Shown here: positions 26,949-35,424 of the stretch, one piece after another
How the letters are laid out: the number at the start of each line of letters is the position of its first letter
Position numbering within the stretch: the stretch's first letter is position 1
Assembly: GCA_001704765.1 (NCBI GenBank)
Contig: MBFK01000066.1
Location: 52,624-116,623, forward strand
DNA length: 64,000 nucleotides
Direction of reading: 5' to 3'
Origin: Sinorhizobium shofinae
GTDB taxonomy: Bacteria; Pseudomonadota; Alphaproteobacteria; Rhizobiales; Rhizobiaceae
Translations under genes and position numbers: made by a program
Notes under the pieces: model-generated
Database searches by the model: none
The model's input: the letters and a program-made list of their open reading frames with translations, nothing else
What the model was told of the DNA's origin: nothing

Positions 26949-28091
26949 TCAGAGGGTCTTGGCAACCCCGTCCTGTCCAAAATAGTGGTCGAAGACCAGC
27001 CGCCGCCCGACGACATTGTCCTGCTCCCATCGCGTCGCCCGCTCGGCAAAGGCGATCTGCGACTGGAGGATTTCCCGAAACAGCGGATTTTCCCCCGCCT
27101 TCTTCTTCACCACCTCGTCATAGACCTCCAACTGCCGCTTCAGGATCGCTTCTGGCGTCTTGTAGAACTTGACCTTGTCGGTGGTCTGCATTTCCCGATA
27201 GTCGGTGGAATAACGGTCGATCGCCTTCCAAGACATGTCCGCGGACGCCGCCTCCACCGCATTGGCTATGATTGCCTTCATCTGCGCCGGGAGAGCGTCG
27301 AACTTGGTCTTGTTGAACAGGATCTCGAACTGCTCCGCATTCTGGTGATAGCTCTGCAGCATGCAGATCTTGGAAACGTCGGGGAAGCCGAGAACCCGGT
27401 CCGATGAGGAATTGTTGAACTCCGCCGCGTCGATCAGGCCGCGGTCCAAGGCCGCGACGATCTCGCCGCCCGGAAGCGCGTTGACCGCGGCGCCGAGCCC
27501 GGTGAAGACATCGATCGATATGCCGACCGTACGGAACTTGAGCCCCTGGATATCCTCGGGCTTGGCCACCGGCTTCTTGAACCAGCCAAGCGGTTGTGTC
27601 GGCATCGGCCCATAGGGGAACGAAACGACATTGGCGCCGATCGATTCATAGAGCTTTGCCAAGAGTTCCTTGCCGCCGCCGTATTTGTGCCAGGCAAGCA
27701 GCATGTTGGCGTCCATGGCAAAGCCTGGTCCCGATCCCCAAAGCGCGAGCGCCGTTTGCTTGCCGTAGTGATAGACGAGCACGCCGTGACCACCATCGAG
27801 CGTTCCTTCCGAGACCGCGTCGAGGAGTCCAAATGCCGGCACCACGGCGCCCGCGGGCAGCACCTCGATCTTGAGATCGCCTCCGGTCATGTCGTTGACC
27901 TTCTTGGCGAAATCGAGCGCGAATTCGTGGAAGATATCCTTGGATGGCCAGGTACTTTGCCAGCGCATGTTGGTCGGCCCTTGCGCCTTGACGACGCTGG
28001 GCGCCGCGACTGCCGCTGCGCCGGCCATCGCAGCGCCGCTCAGGAATTGGCGACGCGACGTTTTCCCCCGGGTCCGGGTTCCTTCCTTCAT
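26949..28091 (-). CDS. dctP: TRAP transporter solute-binding protein (DctP, TakP-like), Tat-exported
   Basis: The 380-residue protein begins with a twin-arginine signal, SRRQFLSGAAMAGAAAVAAP, and cleaves before AQGPTN. The mature part has the DctP fold (MRWQSTWPSKDIFHEFALDF, FRTVGISIDVFTGLGAAVN). It is similar to TakP-type receptors that bind 2-oxo acids or similar monocarboxylates as dimers, so a keto-acid is a reasonable substrate guess. Tat export is common in this subgroup. ATG 28091 follows GGGAGGAAGAG. It is the first gene of the operon dctP-dctQ-dctM. Confidence 0.9.
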   Translation of the reverse strand: MKEGTRTRGKTSRRQFLSGAAMAGAAAVAAPSVVKAQGPTNMRWQSTWPSKDIFHEFALDFAKKVNDMTGGDLKIEVLPAGAVVPAFGLLDAVSEGTLDGGHGVLVYHYGKQTALALWGSGPGFAMDANMLLAWHKYGGGKELLAKLYESIGANVVSFPYGPMPTQPLGWFKKPVAKPEDIQGLKFRTVGISIDVFTGLGAAVNALPGGEIVAALDRGLIDAAEFNNSSSDRVLGFPDVSKICMLQSYHQNAEQFEILFNKTKFDALPAQMKAIIANAVEAASADMSWKAIDRYSTDYREMQTTDKVKFYKTPEAILKRQLEVYDEVVKKKAGENPLFREILQSQIAFAERATRWEQDNVVGRRLVFDHYFGQDGVAKTL

Positions 28092-28210
28092 CTCTTCCTC
28101 CCAGAGCCTGCGCACGTGCACCAGCCAGGAACAAGTTCCGCAGGCGATTCAAAGTTCTAAGAGGCTGCGCGCCCACTGAGAGGCGTCGAGCCCCAGTCAT
28201 TTCGAGCTGC

Positions 28211-28445
28211 CTAGAGAATACTCCTGAATGCCGCCCCACGCAAAGATTGCAGGAACAAGACGCGAACGCCGCTGCGCAATTCGAACGCCCCCTGCAGATA
28301 GACCGAGCGCCAGAGTCCGGACTCCGCATGGTAACCCATCTGCTCATAGGCGTCGGCCAACAGTTCCGTCCTTGTTGTCGGGATCGGCGAACACCACGTG
28401 CTTCAACGCCTCGGCGACCCAGCGATGACTTGATGTCTCGGAGGT
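28211..28445 (-). pseudogene. Remnant of an MBL-fold alkyl sulfatase (dimerisation domain)
   Basis: On the reverse strand one frame gives HRWVAEALKHVVFADPDNKD, then after a frameshift near 28366 another gives ELLADAYEQMGYHAESGLWR and SVYLQGAFELRSGV, ending at TAG 28211-28213. This is the alkyl-sulfatase dimerisation domain of SdsA/BDS1-type enzymes, normally within a 600-residue or longer protein. The metallo-beta-lactamase part and the C-terminus are missing, so the gene is dead. It lies just upstream of the second cyclase gene. Confidence 0.75.
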
Positions 28446-28760
28446 TCCGCCTGAAGCGGCACGCGAATGACACCCCACCGCAGCATACATTTTTGGTAGG
28501 ATTTGCGCAGCATGTGCTTGGTAGACCCAGAGGCATATCCGTTATCGAGCCCTTCGCAGGCAGCCCGACATCGATTGCGAAAGGCCCGACAAGATGGACA
28601 CCCCCCTCTGCCGTTGCTACTCTTTGCATGTGGGCTGAGGGAAAGCCGCCTGGGCGGTTATCCGCAGGCAGCCCGCGCCTCACTTCTTGGAAACCGTCGC
28701 GCCCGTGGCTTGGATTGAATCACTCCAGATCGGCGTGATTTACGACGAGGAGGTTGCCGC
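28446..28760. other. 315-base leader region of the second cyclase gene
   Basis: No gene is recognisable. It holds the promoter and ribosome site of the cyclase at 28761 (GAGGAGG at 28747-28753) and may contain more debris of the alkyl-sulfatase gene, which I could not read. Confidence 0.45.
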
Positions 28761-30533
28761 ATGAGGCGGCTGGCAGCGATCCTGGATGCAGATGTCGTCG
28801 GCTACAGCCGCTTGATGGGGCTCGACGAGGCCGGAACCTACCGGGCGCTGAAGGCCTGTCGCAGCACCCTGATGCTCCCGACAATCGCCGCACATAACGG
28901 CCGGATCGTAAAGCAGACGGGAGACGGATTGCTGGCAGAGTTCGCGAGCGTTGTCGATGCCGTCGCCTGTGCGATGGCGATCCAAAAGATGATGCCGCAG
29001 CAAAACGGGAAGGTCGAGGTCCGGCGTTTGGAATTGCGTATCGGCATCCACCTTGGCGATGTCATTGTCGAAGACGACGACATTCATGGTGACGGCGTTA
29101 CCGTCGCGGCGCGCCTCCAGGAAATCGCTCCGCCCGGCGGAATCTGCGTTTCGCAGCAGGTCCATGATCAGGTCGCGTCCAAGCTTGATTTTCCGGCCAT
29201 CGACTTCGGCAAGCGGACACTCAGCGCCATGCACGGCCCCGTTCGCATCTGGCGGTGGCAACCGGGTGAAGCGGGCGAGCCCGCCCCCGCCGCGCCGCCG
29301 CCGGACGAACGGCCGGTACCGGAGCATAAGCGCCCGTCGATTGCCGTCCTGCCCTTCATCAATCTCTCGAGCGTCGGCGAGCAGGAGCATTTTTCCGACG
29401 GCTTCACGGAAGAGCTCATCGCTACGCTGGCCCGCTGCCGCTGGCTGCGGGTCGTCGCCCGCAATTCATCATTCACCTACAAGGGCCAGTCCGTCGACGT
29501 CAGGAAGGTGGCCGAGGACCTTGGCGTCAAATACGTCATCGAGGGCAGCGTTCGCCGGTCCGGAAGCCGTATCCGCATCACCGCCCAATTGCTGAGCGGA
29601 GAAAGCGGCATGTTACTCTGGGCGGAACGCTATGACCGTACGCTCGACGATATTTTCGTGCTCCAGGACGAGATCGCCGGCCAGATTACCGGCACCGTCG
29701 AACCGGAACTCGGAATGATCGAGTTCGCCGCACTGCGTGGTCATACCGCCGCCGACATGGACGCCTGGAATATCTATCTGAAGGGCCTTTGGCACCTCTA
29801 TAAGTTCAATCTCGATGACCTGAAGATCGCCAAGCAGCTCTTCGAGCGGGCCGTCGCCCTCGAGCCCACCTTCGCCCAGGCCAATGCGCGGCTTGCCTAT
29901 GTCCATATCCAGCTCGGCTGGTATGGCCCGCTGGAGGAACGGGCCGAGCGGATCGGGGATGCCACCACGCTCGCCGAGCGAGCGATTGCCCTCGACAGCC
30001 GCGAGCCTGCCGCGCATCTGGCACTCGGCCGGGCCTTGGCGCTCGGCGGCCAGCCGGAGCGCGGCATCGACCATCTGCGCAATGCGCTTCGGCTCGACGC
30101 GAGCTTCGCGCAGGGCCACTTTGCTCTCGGCCAGGCGCTTTGCTATGTCGATCGTCCGCAGGAAGGCATCGCCGCGATCAACGAGGCATTCCGGTTGAGC
30201 CCGCGCGATCCGCACCTTTGGACCTTCCACAACATGCTGGCGATCGCCCATTACCAGTCGGGCCGGCTTGCGGAATCGGCGGCCGCCGCGCGCGCCTCGC
30301 TGCGTCAGGAAAACGTCACCTTCTGGCCTGCCATGGTGCTGGCAGCCGCCCTCGGCGCCGAGGGACCGACGGTTGAAGCGCGCGAAGCGGTCGCCGCCCT
30401 TCTTTGCCGGCGACCGGACATGACCGGCGAAAAGGCGCGGGCCGAATTCTATTTCGGCAGCGTGCCGGCCATGTCGGAGGATTTCATCGATCGCTTCGTC
30501 AACGATCTGCGTCGCGCCGGCCTGCCGGATTAG
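28761..30533 (+). CDS. Class III cyclase-like protein with TolB-like segment and TPRs; catalytic Asn replaced
   Basis: The 590-residue protein has an N-terminal class III cyclase domain with metal aspartates D11 (DADVVGYSR) and D55 (KQTGDGLLAEF) and IGIHLGDVIVEDDDIHGDG. The residue that is normally Asn in GxxVNxAARL is Thr114 here (GDGVTVAARLQ), which should weaken transition-state binding; activity may be reduced or lost. From about residue 192 it has SIAVLPFINLSS and GFTEELIATLARC, then TPRs. Start ATG 28761 follows GAGGAGG. It resembles the 6.8-8.5 kb cyclase in layout but differs in that residue. Confidence 0.85.
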   Translation: MRRLAAILDADVVGYSRLMGLDEAGTYRALKACRSTLMLPTIAAHNGRIVKQTGDGLLAEFASVVDAVACAMAIQKMMPQQNGKVEVRRLELRIGIHLGDVIVEDDDIHGDGVTVAARLQEIAPPGGICVSQQVHDQVASKLDFPAIDFGKRTLSAMHGPVRIWRWQPGEAGEPAPAAPPPDERPVPEHKRPSIAVLPFINLSSVGEQEHFSDGFTEELIATLARCRWLRVVARNSSFTYKGQSVDVRKVAEDLGVKYVIEGSVRRSGSRIRITAQLLSGESGMLLWAERYDRTLDDIFVLQDEIAGQITGTVEPELGMIEFAALRGHTAADMDAWNIYLKGLWHLYKFNLDDLKIAKQLFERAVALEPTFAQANARLAYVHIQLGWYGPLEERAERIGDATTLAERAIALDSREPAAHLALGRALALGGQPERGIDHLRNALRLDASFAQGHFALGQALCYVDRPQEGIAAINEAFRLSPRDPHLWTFHNMLAIAHYQSGRLAESAAAARASLRQENVTFWPAMVLAAALGAEGPTVEAREAVAALLCRRPDMTGEKARAEFYFGSVPAMSEDFIDRFVNDLRRAGLPD

Positions 30534-30568
30534 GCCGCGAGGCTGGGAGAAGCCCGTCGCGGCCTTCC
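30533..30568 (+). terminator. Terminator after the cyclase gene
   Basis: GGCCGCGA pairs with TCGCGGCC, enclosing a second small hairpin (GGCT/AGCC), and is followed by TTCCTC. It starts on the last base of the cyclase stop codon and lies between this gene and the convergent ftsZ2. Confidence 0.6.
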
Positions 30569-30575
30569 TCTGTGC

Positions 30576-31613
30576 CTATTGCAGCGTGCGAGTCGGCGTG
30601 GCCGCCGCCTGGCCGTTCACCGCCTCGGGCGCCGCTGCCTCGGTGCCGCGAGCACCGTCGAGGCCGGTCGCAACGACCGAGACGCGGAAGGTACCGTCGA
30701 GGCTGCGGTCGAAGATCGCGCCGACGACTATGTCGGCCTCGTCGTAGACCTCTTCGCGGATACGGGTCGCCGCTTCGTCCACCTCGAAGAGCGTCATGTC
30801 CATGCCGCCGGAGATCGAGACGAGCACACCCTTGGCGCCGCGCATCGAGACTTCGTCGAGCAGCGGGTTGGCGATCGCCGCCTCCGCCGCCATCATCGCC
30901 CGGCTATCGCCGGCCGCCTCGCCCGTGCCCATCATGGCGCGGCCCATGCCCTTCATCACCGTCTTCACGTCGGCAAAGTCGAGGTTCATCAAGCCTTCCT
31001 TGACGATGAGATCGGTAATGCAGCTGACGCCGGAATAGAGCACCCGGTCGGCGATCATGAAGGCATCGGCAAAAGTGGTCTTGGCATCGGCGATGCGGAA
31101 GAGGTTCTGGTTGGGGATGACGATCACCGTATCGGCGCTTTCGCGCAGCCGCTCGATGCCCAGCTCCGCGGTCTGCATGCGCCGCTTGCCTTCGAAGCTG
31201 AACGGCTTGGTGACGACGGCGACCGTCAAGATGCCCGCCCGACGCGCCGCCTCCGCGATCACCGGCGCCGCCCCGGTTCCGGTGCCACCGCCCATGCCGG
31301 CGGTGACGAAGCACATATGCGTGCCGCCAAGGTGATCCATGATTTCGTCGATCGATTCCTGCGCCGCCGCATTGCCGATATCCGGCAATGAGCCGGCGCC
31401 GAGACCTTCGGTAATAGCCGCGCCGAGCTGGATCCGCCGCGCCGCCTTCGACATGGACAGCGCCTGCGCATCCGTATTGGCGGCGATAAAGTCCACGCCT
31501 TGCAGGTCTTCGGCGATCATATTGTTGATCGCGTTGCCGCCGCCGCCACCGACGCCGATGACAGTGATTTTTGGGCGCATCTCGGTGATGATCGGCTTCT
31601 TGTACTCTGTCAT
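30576..31613 (-). CDS. ftsZ2: FtsZ2, short second copy of tubulin-like cell-division protein
   Basis: The 345-residue GTPase has the FtsZ core: [15 protein letters not shown], the tubulin signature GGGTGTG (108-114) and the T7 catalytic loop NLDFAD. It stops shortly after the C-terminal domain, without the long linker and the conserved peptide that binds FtsA/ZipA, as in the FtsZ2 of Sinorhizobium. It should bind and hydrolyse GTP but may act as a modifier of the main ring. Start ATG 31613 follows AAGGAGAAG. It stands alone, away from the ftsQAZ cluster. Confidence 0.9.
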   Translation of the reverse strand: MTEYKKPIITEMRPKITVIGVGGGGGNAINNMIAEDLQGVDFIAANTDAQALSMSKAARRIQLGAAITEGLGAGSLPDIGNAAAQESIDEIMDHLGGTHMCFVTAGMGGGTGTGAAPVIAEAARRAGILTVAVVTKPFSFEGKRRMQTAELGIERLRESADTVIVIPNQNLFRIADAKTTFADAFMIADRVLYSGVSCITDLIVKEGLMNLDFADVKTVMKGMGRAMMGTGEAAGDSRAMMAAEAAIANPLLDEVSMRGAKGVLVSISGGMDMTLFEVDEAATRIREEVYDEADIVVGAIFDRSLDGTFRVSVVATGLDGARGTEAAAPEAVNGQAAATPTRTLQ

Positions 31614-31883
31614 GGCTCTTCTCCTTGGGCAGTTCCCCGGCCGTCGAAAGCTGCCCGTGCCCCGGGAAACGCGATCGAATGCGGTGCGGCGCGAATCAAG
31701 CGCCTTCATTTTAGGAATTCAAAAAGGCCAGGGAGAAGGCAAGAGGGGCAAAATCAAGGCAAGTCCACAGCTACCTGCGCCATGGGCGAATTGCTATGCG
31801 GATTGATCGCAAGGGTTGCGGATTCCCCACCGCTCCCTCAGTCACTCCACGCAGCACAAGAGCGAAAACCACTCGTGCAAGAA

Positions 31884-31909
31884 GGAACAAGGAAACTTCC
31901 CCGCACGTT
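31884..31909 (+). promoter_or_regulatory. Candidate RpoE2 (general stress sigma) promoter
   Basis: GGAAC at 31884-31888 is followed after 19 bases by TT at 31908-31909 (in CGTT). This fits the published S. meliloti RpoE2 consensus GGAAC-N18-19-TT. It lies about 35 bases upstream of the small lysine-rich gene at 31945. Seen by eye only. Confidence 0.5.
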
Positions 31910-31944
31910 CAGGTACGTTTTTCATCAGTTGAGGAGTGGCTGAA

Positions 31945-32139
31945 ATGGGTGTCGAACAAGCTCCGACGGCAAAGGGCAAGCAGTCCGCTCGCGACCTGCA
32001 CAAAAGCACCGCCAAGGAAGAAAAGAAGGTGGAAGCGCAAAAGGGATCCGATCTCGCCAAAGGCGCCAAACGGTTCGACGAGCGTTCGAAAAGCTCGGAC
32101 GGCAAGAGTGCAGGCGCGAAGCAGAAGCCGAAACGGTAG
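31945..32139 (+). CDS. Small lysine-rich hypothetical protein
   Basis: The 64-residue product is very hydrophilic and basic (KGKQSARDLHKSTAKEEKK, DGKSAGAKQKPKR) and probably disordered. ATG 31945 has GAGGAG eight bases upstream. A GTG at 31936 in the same frame is less likely. No known domain. The possible RpoE2 promoter suggests a stress-induced small protein, perhaps binding nucleic acid or acting as a protectant; this is inference from composition. Confidence 0.7.
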   Translation: MGVEQAPTAKGKQSARDLHKSTAKEEKKVEAQKGSDLAKGAKRFDERSKSSDGKSAGAKQKPKR

Positions 32140-32164
32140 AGCGTCTCTCCAATAGCTGTCGACG

Positions 32165-33889
32165 TCAACGCGTCGCCTTAGTCCTTCTCGGAGGCCGGTG
32201 CGGTATAGCGCGGCGCACGGCGTCGACCAACCTCTGGCGGCTCTCGGCAGGCGAGAGGGAACGATCCTCTTCGATCCCCGCCGCTTCCTCTGCCAATTCC
32301 GGATCGCAGATGCGCTCCTCGAACCATTTCGAGTAGTCGCCCCTGCGCAAATGATGCTCCCAGGTCTTGCCGTCGATGCCTTCGGCGATCTGCAGGAAGT
32401 TCATCAGATTGTAGGCGCGCAGGTTCATTTCCTGCTTCGGGCCGCGGAAATAGAAGCTTGCCTCCTCGTCCAGACGGCCCTGCGCATATTTCCGGGTGTG
32501 CCGCTTTCGGGCCTGCCGTGGTTTCTCGACCTTGATCCGCCGCACGGGCGCGGGCGGCGAGCGTCGCCAGAAAAGGACCTCTTCCTCCCCGGGTGGCTCG
32601 TCGAGGCCATCCGGCGGCGCCTCCCCGACAGTCGCGCAAACTGCCTCGATCACCTCGCGCGCCTTGGAGCCGAGCGCCGCGACCGCGGTGACTGCCGCAA
32701 GCGCATCCGCAGAGACGGAATCGGGAAGACCGGTGATCATGATCATCCCTGAGCGGTCATCGGAAAGGACAAGCGAGGCACTGTCGCGCGAGGCGGGCAT
32801 GAGGTGATGCGCCTCGTCGATGATCAGCCAGTGGGGCCTTCCCGTCCGGGCGCGAAGCGCCGACAGGCCCGGCATCAGTTTGGCGAAGAATGAAGGCCGC
32901 TCCTTCAGTTCGAAGCCGAGCACGCTGACCACCACGTTGTCGTCCGGGTTGACGAGGATTTCGAGCACTTGGCTGTCCGTGGTAGTAGTCGAACTGTTGC
33001 CGACGGTCACGGCGCCTTCGAGATCCTCGTAATCGCCTTCCGCATCCAAGACGCAGAATTGGAAGCGCCGCTCGCGCAATCGCTCCAAAAGCGCCGTTGC
33101 CAACGTCGACTTGCCGATGCCGGAGTTTCCAGCGATCAACAGCACGTCACGCGGTTCGATCTCGACCGGGCTGTCATCGTCCTCGCCGATCGGCACCTGG
33201 TGACGTGCATTGGCACAGAGCGCGTAGTCGCAGTCGACAATCCGCCCGATTAACTCCTCGACGCCGGCGCCGCGCGCGCCTTTCAGGACGAGGTCGGCCG
33301 TGTCCTTGAGAGCGGGCAAGGCGTTCGCGACCGCGGCGCCGCAGCCGCACATCCTCAAGAGCGCGTGATCGTTCTCCGCATCGCCGACGGCGACGACGTT
33401 TAGAAAGGAAAGCTGCATCTCCTTGAGCGCCGATTTCAGACCGGTGGCCTTGTTGACCCCACTTGGAAGCACCATCACCGCGCCCTTGTTGAAGATGACC
33501 TCGAGTTCGAGGCCGAGTTCATTGATTGCTTCCAGGGCGGCGGTTTGGTGCGGCTCCCAGGTGGCGACGATCGAGCGGCCGACCGATATCCGGTCGACGC
33601 CCTTCTGCCTTAGGCGTTCGACGAATTCCGGCGGCGGCGCCGGCGCAAGCGGCCGTTCCTCCTGAGTTTCCGGCGAATAGAGTAAGGCGCCATTCTCGGC
33701 GACGACCTTGTCGAAAAGGTCGATGTGGGGAAAGACGCGCTTGAGGTCCGGCAACTCGCGCCCCGTGACGAGCAGCAGCTTGCGGCCGGTCTCCTTCAGT
33801 CTTTTGAGGGCCTGCAGTGTTTCCTGTCTGACCTCGCCGTATTCGGCCAACGTGCCATCATAGTCTGTCGCAAGCGCCATGACATACAT
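32165..33889 (-). CDS. HAD-IIB phosphatase fused to a P-loop ATPase
   Basis: The 574-residue protein has a Cof/SPP-like HAD domain at residues 1-230: nucleophile motif TDYDGTLAEYG (D9, D11), VTGRE, and GDAENDHALL (169-178). A P-loop domain follows, with Walker A GNSGIGKST (254-262) and Walker B LIIDEAHH (355-362), similar to HerA/VirB4-like ATPases. The C-terminal 140 residues (KYAQGRLDEEASFYFRGPKQ then EMNLRAYNLMNFLQIAEGI) are of unknown function. No signal or membrane segment, so it is cytosolic. ATG 33889 or the ATG three codons later could start it. It is convergent with the lysine-rich gene. Confidence 0.85.
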   Translation of the reverse strand: MYVMALATDYDGTLAEYGEVRQETLQALKRLKETGRKLLLVTGRELPDLKRVFPHIDLFDKVVAENGALLYSPETQEERPLAPAPPPEFVERLRQKGVDRISVGRSIVATWEPHQTAALEAINELGLELEVIFNKGAVMVLPSGVNKATGLKSALKEMQLSFLNVVAVGDAENDHALLRMCGCGAAVANALPALKDTADLVLKGARGAGVEELIGRIVDCDYALCANARHQVPIGEDDDSPVEIEPRDVLLIAGNSGIGKSTLATALLERLRERRFQFCVLDAEGDYEDLEGAVTVGNSSTTTTDSQVLEILVNPDDNVVVSVLGFELKERPSFFAKLMPGLSALRARTGRPHWLIIDEAHHLMPASRDSASLVLSDDRSGMIMITGLPDSVSADALAAVTAVAALGSKAREVIEAVCATVGEAPPDGLDEPPGEEEVLFWRRSPPAPVRRIKVEKPRQARKRHTRKYAQGRLDEEASFYFRGPKQEMNLRAYNLMNFLQIAEGIDGKTWEHHLRRGDYSKWFEERICDPELAEEAAGIEEDRSLSPAESRQRLVDAVRRAIPHRPPRRTKATR

Positions 33890-34389
33890 CTGCTCGCCGC
33901 CTCTGTTGCCGGCCGTCAGCCTCGCTTCCTCTGGCCGTCGCCGTTGTCTTGCTGCACAGGGGAACGTGCAAGCCCGATGCTGGTTCCGACCTGAAGGCGG
34001 TACTTGAAAGCAGACCTCGGGCCGAAGCGGCCGCCCGCCGTGGCCTCCTTCACGCGTTCCAGCTCGGCCGGCCTCTCACCCGCTCGTTCCAGCGCTGCAC
34101 GTTCTTCTGCGGGTATTTCCATGCCGAAAACTTCCGAGAGCCAGCCGCAGACTCAGTGATCCGTTCTCTCAGCGGCTGCGGCCTCTTTCATGCCACCTCC
34201 TTCGTTTCAGTCCTTCATAGCAAAAAATGATTGCTTTTTACAACCGGTTTTGATTCAGCTCCGTTTGATGCCCATAGCTGACCTCCGCGCCTGCGGTATT
34301 CGTAATGCGCCATACACCCATCATCCCCAGGCTTACCCGATGATGACGGAAGGAGAGTTGAACGCCGGAAACCCGCGGAAACTCTATGG
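33890..34389. other. 500-base region without a supported gene
   Basis: One reverse frame (33916-34122) could give MEIPAEERAALERAGERPAE and more, but it has no clear ribosome site and its far end looks non-coding. It may be the end of a lost gene. The region otherwise holds the spacing between the ABC ATPase stop (34390) and the upstream side of the HAD-ATPase gene. Confidence 0.35.
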
Positions 34390-35424
34390 CTACAAACGCC
34401 AGCCGCCGCTCACGACGAAAGGCACCAGTGTGCCTTCGACCACCGCCACGCTGCTATAAGCCTTGAGTTGCTGCCCGTCGGGCAGCGAGAGGCTGAGCGC
34501 GAAGCGCTCGCCCTCGAAGACGCATGAGACGACCCGCATCGGAATGCCGTCGGTGCCGCGATGCACCTGCTCCGGCCGCACCAGCACGTCCGCCTGCCCC
34601 CCGTCGCCCGCATCTCCGCGGGCGCCGAGTGACGTGCGCAACAGCGGCCAGTCAAGCTGCCGTTCTCCCACTTCGGGCACTCTCAGCCGCAGAATGCTGC
34701 CGCGGCCGATCAGTCCGCCGACAACCCGACCCTCCGGCCGCGCGTAGATTTCCGCTGGCGGCGCCACCTGGAGGAGCCGCCCTTGCGACATCACCGCGAC
34801 GTCGGTCGCGAGCGCCATCGCCTCGGCCTGGTCGTGGGTGACATAGAGCATGGTCGCGCCGGAGCGCTCGTGAAAGGCGCGGAAGGTCTCCTCCATCGCC
34901 TTCCTCAGATGCTGGTCGAGATTGGCGAGCGGCTCGTCGAGCAGCACGACGTCCGGCTGGGTGACGAGGCAGCGGGCGAGCGCCACCCGCTGGCGCTGGC
35001 CGCCGGAAAGTTCGGCCGGCCGCCGCTCGGCAAACTCGGTGAGTTTGATCAGCGACAGCGCCTCGCCGACGAGCTTGCGCCATCCCGCACCGGAAATGCC
35101 CCTGACCTTTAAGGGATAGCCGACATTTTCCGCGACCGTCATATGCGGCCAGAGCGCATAGGACTGAAACACCATCGCCATGTTGCGCTTTTCCGGCGGC
35201 AGCGCGCGCTCGGCATCCGAAAGCCGCCGCTCGCCATAGAAGATCGAGCCCTCGCTCGGCTGCTCGAAGCCGGCGATCATCCGGAGCACCGTCGTCTTGC
35301 CGCAGCCGGAGGGGCCGAGGAGCGCTAGGAACCCCTGCCTGCGCAGCGTTAGGGAGACGTCGGCAACCGCCGGCCTTCCGCTTCCGAAATCCTTGCTCAG
35401 GTGGTTGAGGATCAGTTGCGCCAC
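34390..35424 (-). CDS. ABC transporter ATP-binding protein (FbpC/PotA-type)
   Basis: The 344-residue ATPase has Walker A GPSGCGKTT (37-45), signature LSGGQRQR, Walker B VVLLDEP and the H-loop VTHDQ, followed by a TOBE-like C-terminal domain (VRPEQVHRGTDGIPMRVVSC). It powers the importer whose permease and binding protein lie upstream. GTG 35424 is the start: it overlaps the permease stop within GTGGCGCAACTGA. The frame has no stop upstream and would read on into the permease's wrong frame. Confidence 0.88.
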   Translation of the reverse strand: MAQLILNHLSKDFGSGRPAVADVSLTLRRQGFLALLGPSGCGKTTVLRMIAGFEQPSEGSIFYGERRLSDAERALPPEKRNMAMVFQSYALWPHMTVAENVGYPLKVRGISGAGWRKLVGEALSLIKLTEFAERRPAELSGGQRQRVALARCLVTQPDVVLLDEPLANLDQHLRKAMEETFRAFHERSGATMLYVTHDQAEAMALATDVAVMSQGRLLQVAPPAEIYARPEGRVVGGLIGRGSILRLRVPEVGERQLDWPLLRTSLGARGDAGDGGQADVLVRPEQVHRGTDGIPMRVVSCVFEGERFALSLSLPDGQQLKAYSSVAVVEGTLVPFVVSGGWRL

